A stretch of DNA of 12,894 nucleotides from an uncultured Lysobacteraceae bacterium (lineage in GTDB: Bacteria; Pseudomonadota; Gammaproteobacteria; Xanthomonadales; Xanthomonadaceae). A program made the position numbers and the translations under genes. Shown here piece by piece: positions 6,796 through 12,894 of the stretch. Every line of letters begins with the position of its first letter. Position 1 is the stretch's first letter. Below the pieces are notes generated by a model, which was not told the origin of the DNA, ran no database searches, and saw only the letters and a list, made by a program, of their open reading frames with translations. The stretch covers positions 1 through 12,894 of the forward strand of contig CAMLSB010000038.1 of NCBI GenBank assembly GCA_946482565.1, read 5' to 3'.

Positions 6796-6973
6796 TCCAG
6801 GCTCCCCCCTGCCGATCGCGGGGTCCATCTCCCCTCGATTCGACGGCGGACGCCGCCGAATCCGGATCGGCCGGGGCGGCTACATCGTAACTCCCACCGC
6901 CCGGCCGAGCGGCAAGCAACGGCCATGCGCCCTCGGGATAGTAGGATTGGGGCGGGCTACCGGGGGTCACCGC
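6796..6973. other. Leader/promoter region of the nuclease-helicase gene, with left insertion edge
   Basis: This 178-base stretch holds no convincing gene. It starts at the break in the 72-residue paralogue and ends at the TTG start of the DUF2075 gene. It contains a strong stem-loop at 6837-6862 and a weak -10-like TAGGAT near 6945, with no clear -35. Transcription of the nuclease-helicase pair probably begins here. Confidence 0.45.
6837..6862. repeat. Inverted repeat / stem-loop upstream of the nuclease-helicase gene
   Basis: Arms GATTCGACGGC and GCCGCCGAATC pair at 10 of 11 positions around the loop GGAC. No T-tract follows on either strand, so an operator or a leader-RNA structure is more likely than a terminator. 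Confidence 0.55.
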
Positions 6974-8842
6974 TTGCTGGTCTACCAATCGACCAAGTCG
7001 CGCTTCATCGGGGATGTGGGAAGCCGCGGCATCGAATACGACATCGCCAAGGCCTATCTCGCCAGGACCGGGCGCCGCGCGCTGGGCGCCGAGCAACGCG
7101 CTTGGCGCCATTCGCTGCAGGCGATGGCAAAGGTGCTGGACTGCGGCGATATCGCCGACAACGCCGGCATCGCCGTCGAGTTCGGGATCCCACAGACGGC
7201 CAAGCGCATCGATTTCCTGATCTCGGGCATCGGCGCCGACGGCTCGCGGAACGTCGTGATCATCGAACTCAAGCAGTGGTCGAGCTCGAAGCTCAGCGAC
7301 AAGGACGGCATCCTCATCGCCAACCGCGGTGGGCGCTCCGAGACCGAAGGCCCGCATCCTAGCTACCAGGCTTGGTCCTACGCCGCGCTCCTCAACGGCT
7401 TCAACGAAGCCGTGTACGACGGCGGCATCGCGCTCGGACCTTGCGCGTACCTGCACAATTACATTCCGGACGACTGCATCGCCGACGACCGGTATGCGCC
7501 ATACATCGAGCGCGCGCCGGTTTTCCTCCGCGGGGAGGACGAGCAGCGGAAGCTCGCGGAGTTCATCAAGCGACACGTCCATACGGGCGACGATGCGAAG
7601 CTGTTGTTCGAGATCGAGTCGGGGCGGATTCGGCCGTCGAAGATGCTTGCGGACAGCATCGTCGGGATGCTGAAGGGCAACCCAGAGTTCGTGCTGGTGG
7701 ACGACCAAAAGACAGTCTTCGAGACCTCGCTGGCGATGGCGCGCAAGGCGTCCGCGAAGCACAAGCAAGTCGTGATCGTGCGCGGCGGTCCGGGCACCGG
7801 CAAGTCCGTTGTGGCGATCAACCTGCTCGCCAAGCTGACGCGCGAGGGCATGCTGACGAAATACGTTTCGCGCAATGCCGCCCCGCGCGAGGTCTACAAG
7901 GAGCGGCTTGCCGGGCATCTGCGGAAGGTGGAGATCGGCAACCTCTTCGGTGGCTCGGGCGCCTTCATCGACACCGAGCCGGGCACTTTCGGCGCGCTGA
8001 TCGTCGACGAGGCGCACCGGCTCAACCTCAAGTCCGGCCTGTATGGCAACCTGGGCGAAAACCAGATCGCCGAATTGGTACGAAGCGCCGACTGCACCAT
8101 CTTCTTCGTGGACGACGACCAGGTCGTTACGTTGACGGATATCGGGACCGCCGACGCCATCGAGCAGGTCGCGAAGGAGGCCGGTGCGTCGATCACCCAC
8201 CTCGAGCTCGCCTCGCAGTTCCGCTGCAGCGGCTCGGATGGCTATCTGGCGTGGCTGGATGATGTGCTGGGCATCCGCGAAACCGCCAACCGCTTCCTCG
8301 ATCCCGCCGAGTTCGATTTCCGTGTGATCGATTCGCCCACGGAACTGCACGCGCTGATCGAAGAACACAACAAGGAGCGCAACCGCGCCCGCGTCGTCGC
8401 CGGCTATTGCTGGGACTGGGCAAGCAAGCGGAACCCGGATGCCTACGACATCGAGATGCCGGCGTTCGGCTATCAACGGCAGTGGAACCTGACGCAGGAC
8501 GGCAGCCTCTGGCTGGTCGCCCCGAAGTCCGTCGAGCAGGTGGGTTGCATCCACACCTGCCAGGGCCTCGAACTCGACTACGTGGGCGTCATCGTCGGCC
8601 CGGACATGACGTACGCCGACGATGCGGTGCAAACCAACCCGCTCGAGCGCTCCAGCCAGGACCAGACAATCCGGGGATACCGCGGCAAGTGGCGCACGGA
8701 CGCGGCCTTGCGGGAACGAGCCGACCGGATCGTCCGGAATACCTACAGGACGCTGATGACCCGGGGCATGAAGGGTTGCTACGTGTATTGCTGCGACCCG
8801 GCGCTGGCGGACTTCCTCCGTAGCCGTATCAAAAGTCCATGA
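6974..8842 (+). CDS. DUF2075 nuclease-helicase (PD-(D/E)XK-like plus SF1-like helicase)
   Basis: 622 residues from TTG 6974. This start follows GGGGG (spacing 7) and gives the family's usual opening (L)LVYQSTKSRFIGDV. The only in-frame ATG upstream, at 6749, would translate the neighbouring gene remnant, and the next internal ATG is residue 51. The N-terminal part (about 60-165) carries a PD-(D/E)XK-like core: RIDFLI (D80), VVIIELKQW (E98, K100) and SYQAWSY (Q132 region). The ATPase part has Walker A GGPGTGKS (271-278), Walker B LIVDEAH (342-348), FFVDDDQVVTLTD (377-389), QFRCSG (415-420), HTCQGLELDYVGVIVGPD (527-544) and an arginine-rich RNTYRTLMTRGMKG (588-601). Likely a DNA- or RNA-acting nuclease-helicase in the cytoplasm. 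DUF2075 proteins are frequent in accessory and defence regions. Stop overlaps the next gene by ATGA. Family call firm; anti-phage role inferred. Confidence 0.88.
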   Translation: MLVYQSTKSRFIGDVGSRGIEYDIAKAYLARTGRRALGAEQRAWRHSLQAMAKVLDCGDIADNAGIAVEFGIPQTAKRIDFLISGIGADGSRNVVIIELKQWSSSKLSDKDGILIANRGGRSETEGPHPSYQAWSYAALLNGFNEAVYDGGIALGPCAYLHNYIPDDCIADDRYAPYIERAPVFLRGEDEQRKLAEFIKRHVHTGDDAKLLFEIESGRIRPSKMLADSIVGMLKGNPEFVLVDDQKTVFETSLAMARKASAKHKQVVIVRGGPGTGKSVVAINLLAKLTREGMLTKYVSRNAAPREVYKERLAGHLRKVEIGNLFGGSGAFIDTEPGTFGALIVDEAHRLNLKSGLYGNLGENQIAELVRSADCTIFFVDDDQVVTLTDIGTADAIEQVAKEAGASITHLELASQFRCSGSDGYLAWLDDVLGIRETANRFLDPAEFDFRVIDSPTELHALIEEHNKERNRARVVAGYCWDWASKRNPDAYDIEMPAFGYQRQWNLTQDGSLWLVAPKSVEQVGCIHTCQGLELDYVGVIVGPDMTYADDAVQTNPLERSSQDQTIRGYRGKWRTDAALRERADRIVRNTYRTLMTRGMKGCYVYCCDPALADFLRSRIKSP

Positions 8843-9312
8843 CCGAACTCTCCCAAAACTACAAAGCACTGCTGCAAGAAGTAGGAGAAGGAGCGGTTGT
8901 GATCAGCCTTGCAGTTCGGATGGAATCCAAACCTGGCTGGACGCTATTCAAGAACTTTGCGGAACATGGTTGCGATCTCGTGCTGCAGAGACGTGATTCG
9001 AACCATGAGACCAATCAGGTTCGCATCGAGGTCAAGACGCGACAAAATGTTTTAACCAAGCGCGTCCACAAAGGCGCCTTGCACTTCACGGTCACCCCAA
9101 AGGAACGTGAGAGCAGCCATTTCGTGGTGGCGTACTGGTTCGACCGCCACGCGTTCTTCATTGTCCCGTGCAGCGAACTCAAACCCGTGAAAGTAAACGA
9201 TGACATTGCGTACAAGTTCATCGCTTACTGGTCAGACAAAAGGAACTGCTTCACAGAGGACAGCGAGAAGTGGCGCGAACGCTGGGATCTTATTCTGGAT
9301 CAGCTGCAGTGA
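8839..9312 (+). CDS. Putative PD-(D/E)XK nuclease-fold protein coupled to the nuclease-helicase
   Basis: 157 residues. ATG 8839 overlaps the helicase stop (ATGA at 8839-8842). There is no Shine-Dalgarno sequence of its own, so translation is probably coupled. The core pattern is that of a compact PD-(D/E)XK domain: AEHGCDLVLQ (D46), then VRIEVKTRQN (E64, K66), followed by strands ending LHFTVTP, SSHFVVAYWF and HAFFIVPCSEL. All three acidic/lysine positions are present, so it could cleave nucleic acid. The C-terminal ~35 residues are Trp/Asp/Arg-rich and may contact the partner. The gene is AT-richer than the helicase (27 of 60 G+C in 9001-9060, versus 37 of 60 in 7801-7860), so the pair may have mixed origins. 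It might instead be an inactive substrate-binding subunit. Fold moderately sure, function inferred. Confidence 0.7.
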   Translation: MTELSQNYKALLQEVGEGAVVISLAVRMESKPGWTLFKNFAEHGCDLVLQRRDSNHETNQVRIEVKTRQNVLTKRVHKGALHFTVTPKERESSHFVVAYWFDRHAFFIVPCSELKPVKVNDDIAYKFIAYWSDKRNCFTEDSEKWRERWDLILDQLQ

Positions 9313-9349
9313 GACCTGATGGCGCCATGTTCAGCCAATCGGTAAAAGC

Positions 9350-9927
<578 letters not shown>

Positions 9928-9931
<4 letters not shown>

Positions 9932-11943
9932 TCTGGCGGAGAATCGTCAATTATGTACGCGCACAAAGCTCTGTAGTGGCTTCTATTTACCATGCCGTAT
10001 CGGCCAAGCAATTCGTATACAAAAAGCTTGGAGCCGCCGACCCCAGCCTTTGAGTCAAGAAGCTTCAACTCGGGCTTTACATGAGGTGTCGCCCCGAAAG
10101 AACAACAAATATTGTTTTCTTCAAGCCGATCCCCAACCCAATAAATGCTCGCGCCATCAAATATTCGGTGTACGCCAGCCTTGTCGCAAAGATACGATTC
10201 GCTTTGCCAGAGAGTAATCAACTCCTCTAGCGACGGGTGCCTATATACTGGGTTTAACCGAGGCCCGAAAAAGCCTCTGACCTTGGCGTCTGCCGGTGCC
10301 GCATCGCTGAAGCGATCTAAATACAGATCTCTTTCAGAACTGTCGAAAACAAGCGAAATGTCGGTGATCAACCAAAGAATTCCGTTGGTTTTGTCATCAA
10401 TCAGAAAACTTTTTACAGATCCCGCATCAGCCAAGCACCGAACAGCGTAGTTTCTATTGCGCCACGCCACCGGAATGCGCCTGGAATTCCTGACCGACAC
10501 GTCGTCATTCTTGAGTATTCGTCTGCACTCAGATGCAGACAGCCTGCGCGGAACCGCCAACCCTGTACCAAGCGGAAGTATTTTTGCTTCGGACAAATCT
10601 CGGTCAAGCAATTCCAAACTCAATGCTTCAGAGTTGTTGTCGCTGTTCGCGAGACTCACGAGGAGATCTTTCATATGGTCGGTCCATTCAACGGAAATGC
10701 CACGCGGATCTCCGTTCAAAGCCCCCACTACGACGAGATACTCCATGATTGAGCGGTGCGCAAATTTAAAATTGCCTTCTGTATCTCTGTTCAATAGCGA
10801 CCTGGATTTCAATTTCCACGTCGCAATTGAGCTGTTGTGTGCGGTGGCGATATTCTCGAGTTCGTGAGGCGGCATCCGATCGCCGAGGCCTCGTCTCTGC
10901 CTAAGGAACAACTGCAGTGCAAATTCGATGGAGATGGCCTGAAGGTCGGCCTCATCGATCCAATCTTTTTCTCTCTTGAACCAACTCTCTACTAAATATT
11001 CATAGAGACCAAACAGCTGTTCAATGGAACGATTTTCGCGTACAAGTCCCGGAATCAACTCCAGCAACATAGGCCTAACGCTCAGCTCCGGAATGGTGTC
11101 GACCATCCGGATTGCGAGCCTACGTAGAGCGAGATTTCCAAATGAACTGAAGGAAAAGCACTTGGCGATATAACGCTCAATTTGCTTCTTGCTCAAAGGC
11201 GCCAAGAAGAGCTTATGAAGCGGGAATTCTCGGGACACTCCGGCGCGCCTGGAGGCCGCGTACATGATTCCGCTTCCTCGCGGAATACGCTCGTCGCTCT
11301 CGAAAAATTGCGACCTGCATGTGATAACGACATTTCTGAATCGCGAAGCGGCCGCCATCAACGCCCTGAGACGAGTATGCGGGTCCGTTACCGCTTCTGG
11401 GTCCTCATCAAATGCATCAAGGAATAAAACCGTTTCTGACTCACGCGATAGCGAAGCAATCTGCGCGATAGGATCCCCGGATCCGAGCGGGACTATCGCG
11501 ACTCTCTTGCGATCCGTCGCCTTCTTCGCCTTCTCCCGTGCATAGTAGTTAATACAAAAGCTGGTCTTGCCCATCCCTGAGTCGGCAAGCAAGATGATAT
11601 GCCTTCGCTCGCCGCCAGATTGCAGATGCCGGTCTACTGTTTCAAACAGAGGAGCGAGCGCGACGACATTTCTTAGATCGTCTTCTTCTGATGGATCGGT
11701 AGAAGTGCAACTAGGCTCTATGTAGTTTCTGCAGGCATTGTCGATTTCCGCTTTTGTATACGCAGCCACTCCAGCGGATTCGGCCAGCTCTCGCTCCAAT
11801 CGAACGGCTGCGAGGTCTCTCCGCCATCCGCGGATCGCGACTATCAGTTTAACGGCGCCAGCGGTCGCGCCAAGGGCGATCGACCAAGATCGAATGGCAG
11901 TCGCATTCGCCAAAATAATGTCATACAAGCCAAGCAAGCTCAT
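9928..11943 (-). CDS. Membrane-anchored NACHT-like STAND ATPase
   Basis: 671 residues from ATG 11943. A TTG at 11976 would add 11 residues and has no better ribosome site. One hydrophobic segment near the N-terminus (about 20-38) suggests a membrane anchor. A linker rich in charged residues leads to the NTPase: Walker A ILLADSGMGKTSF (117-129), Walker B TVLFLDAFDED (171-181) with the paired acidic residues typical of NACHT, and sensor 1 NVVITCRSQFF (204-214). A helical region ends in a winged-helix-like FAHRSIMEYLVV (394-405). Residues about 420-671 match nothing I recognise and would be the sensor part. The gene is AT-rich for this genome (23 of 60 G+C in 10321-10380). It starts 54 bases after hutU and overlaps the channel gene. 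Bacterial NACHT proteins are known anti-phage factors; this one's role is inferred. Confidence 0.82.
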
Positions 11944-11997
11944 TGACCCAAAAATTCCATTAACGATGCCCTGCAATCGGTAGGCAGAAAATGTGAA

Positions 11998-12894
11998 TTA
12001 GCTTCGCTCCATGGGCAATTTCAATCCCATTTCTTTAGCGCACTTCTTCGCGACGTCGTAACCCGCGTCTGCGTGCCGCATCACCCCAGTCCCCGGATCG
12101 TTCCAGAGCACCCGCGCAATCCGCGCATCCGCCGCCTCGGACCCATCGCACACGATCACCACCCCCGAGTGCTGCGAATACCCCATCCCCACGCCCCCAC
12201 CATGGTGTAACGAAACCCAGGTGGCCCCACCGGCCACATTGAGCATGGCGTTGAGCAGCGGCCAGTCGGACACGGCGTCGGAGCCATCCTTCATCGCCTC
12301 GGTCTCGCGGTTCGGCGATGCCACCGAACCGGAGTCGAGGTGGTCCCGCCCTATCACCACCGGCGCCTTCAACTCCCCGTTCCGCACCATCTCGTTGAAC
12401 GCCAGCCCCAGCTTGTGGCGCTGCCCCAGGCCCACCCAGCAGATGCGCGCCGGCAACCCCTGGAACGAAATCCGCTCGCGCGCCATGTCGAGCCAGCGGT
12501 GCAGGTGCGGGTCGTCGGGGATCAGTTCCTTGACCTTCGCGTCGGTCTTGTAGATGTCCTCGGGGTCGCCGGACAGCGCCACCCAGCGGAACGGGCCGAT
12601 GCCGCGGCAGAACAGCGGGCGCACGTAGGCGGGGACGAAGCCGGGGAAGTCGAACGCGTTCTTCAGGCCTTCGTCGAAGGCCATCTGGCGGATGTTGTTG
12701 CCGTAGTCGAAGGTCGGCACGCCCATCTGCTGAAACGCGAGCATCGCTTCGACGTGCACGCGCATCGACTTCTTGGCGGCGTCGCGCACGCGGTCGGGGT
12801 TGGCCTGCTGCTCGGCGAGCCACTGCTCGACGGTCCAGCCGATCGGCAGGTAGCCGTGCACGGGGTCGTGCGCGGAGGTCTGGTCGGTGACGGC
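11998..12894 (-). CDS. hutU: Urocanate hydratase, C-terminal 298 residues (5' end beyond window)
   Basis: Second enzyme of histidine degradation, converting urocanate to imidazolone propionate with tightly bound NAD+ in the cytoplasm. The frame is open to the window edge, beginning [20 protein letters not shown], and represents about half of the usual ~555 residues. Strong family blocks follow: [35 protein letters not shown] (with the catalytic-site cysteine of FCRGIGPF), [37 protein letters not shown] and [17 protein letters not shown]. The final codons ([16 protein letters not shown]) use AT-rich codons unlike the rest: 12 of 30 G+C in 12011-12040, against 43 of 60 in 12601-12660. The 3' end was probably rewritten when the accessory DNA arrived. 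The usual hut neighbours would lie to the right, off the window. Confidence 0.95.
   Translation of the reverse strand, partial: AVTDQTSAHDPVHGYLPIGWTVEQWLAEQQANPDRVRDAAKKSMRVHVEAMLAFQQMGVPTFDYGNNIRQMAFDEGLKNAFDFPGFVPAYVRPLFCRGIGPFRWVALSGDPEDIYKTDAKVKELIPDDPHLHRWLDMARERISFQGLPARICWVGLGQRHKLGLAFNEMVRNGELKAPVVIGRDHLDSGSVASPNRETEAMKDGSDAVSDWPLLNAMLNVAGGATWVSLHHGGGVGMGYSQHSGVVIVCDGSEAADARIARVLWNDPGTGVMRHADAGYDVAKKCAKEMGLKLPMERS

Noticed and set aside
6611..8869. 752-codon minus-strand open frame opposite the nuclease-helicase
   Set aside because: It is antisense to a gene with complete helicase motifs, and its composition is typical of an antisense shadow. Only its last ~40 codons (TMEM175 remnant) carry a recognisable sequence.
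9313..9349. Bidirectional terminator between the two convergent modules
   Set aside because: The 37-base gap holds a 10-base palindrome (ATGGCGCCAT, 9319-9328) but no loop large enough and no T-tract, so it is not called.
11944..11976. TTG start at 11976 for the NACHT-like ATPase
   Set aside because: There is no Shine-Dalgarno sequence before it, and ATG 11943 gives a sensible membrane-anchored N-terminus. The choice is not certain, since ATG 11943 also has a weak site.

Overview
This is a GC-rich (mostly about 65-75% G+C) chromosomal window. Gene content and style suggest a gammaproteobacterium of the Xanthomonadaceae (Lysobacter or Luteimonas type). That assignment is inferred from gene families and neighbourhood, because no rRNA or other marker is present. 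I see no tRNA, rRNA, CRISPR array, transposase or integrase gene, and no gene-free stretch longer than 300 bases.

Left part (1-5674, ordinary chromosome). The minus strand carries a threonine synthase cut by the window edge, a secreted M28 metallopeptidase and an HxlR-type regulator. The regulator is divergent, across only 42 bases, from a secreted lipocalin-like protein on the plus strand. A second minus-strand run follows: a 72-residue protein, a small membrane-anchored LuxR-type regulator, a DUF4199 membrane protein and a glutathione S-transferase. The last two are coupled by an ATGA overlap. A plus-strand host-attachment family protein closes this part.

Middle (5679-6973, scar zone). A secreted protein of unknown family lies on the minus strand. 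Its upstream DNA is the wreck of an older pair of genes: the last 20 codons of a paralogue of the 72-residue protein, overlapping by ATGA the first ~18 codons of a TMEM175-type channel gene. Both are broken off.

Right part (6974-11943, accessory region). Two compact modules point at each other and end 37 bases apart. Module A (plus strand) is a 622-residue DUF2075 protein with an N-terminal PD-(D/E)XK-like nuclease and an SF1-like helicase, coupled by ATGA to a 157-residue second PD-(D/E)XK-like protein. Module B (minus strand) is a 671-residue membrane-anchored NACHT-like STAND ATPase, coupled by ATGA to a TMEM175-family ion channel. The ATPase gene and the 157-residue gene are much poorer in G+C than their surroundings.

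Right edge. The window ends in the C-terminal half of urocanate hydratase (hutU). Its last ~15 codons already have the low-GC composition of the foreign DNA, which places a recombination junction inside the gene.

Reading: the stretch between hutU and the 5.7 kb region looks like a variable chromosomal site that has taken up two candidate anti-phage systems. The most novel candidate is the NACHT-like ATPase plus TMEM175 channel, a plausible sense-then-depolarise arrangement. The nuclease-helicase plus nuclease pair is the second. Defence function is inference from domains, overlaps and composition.
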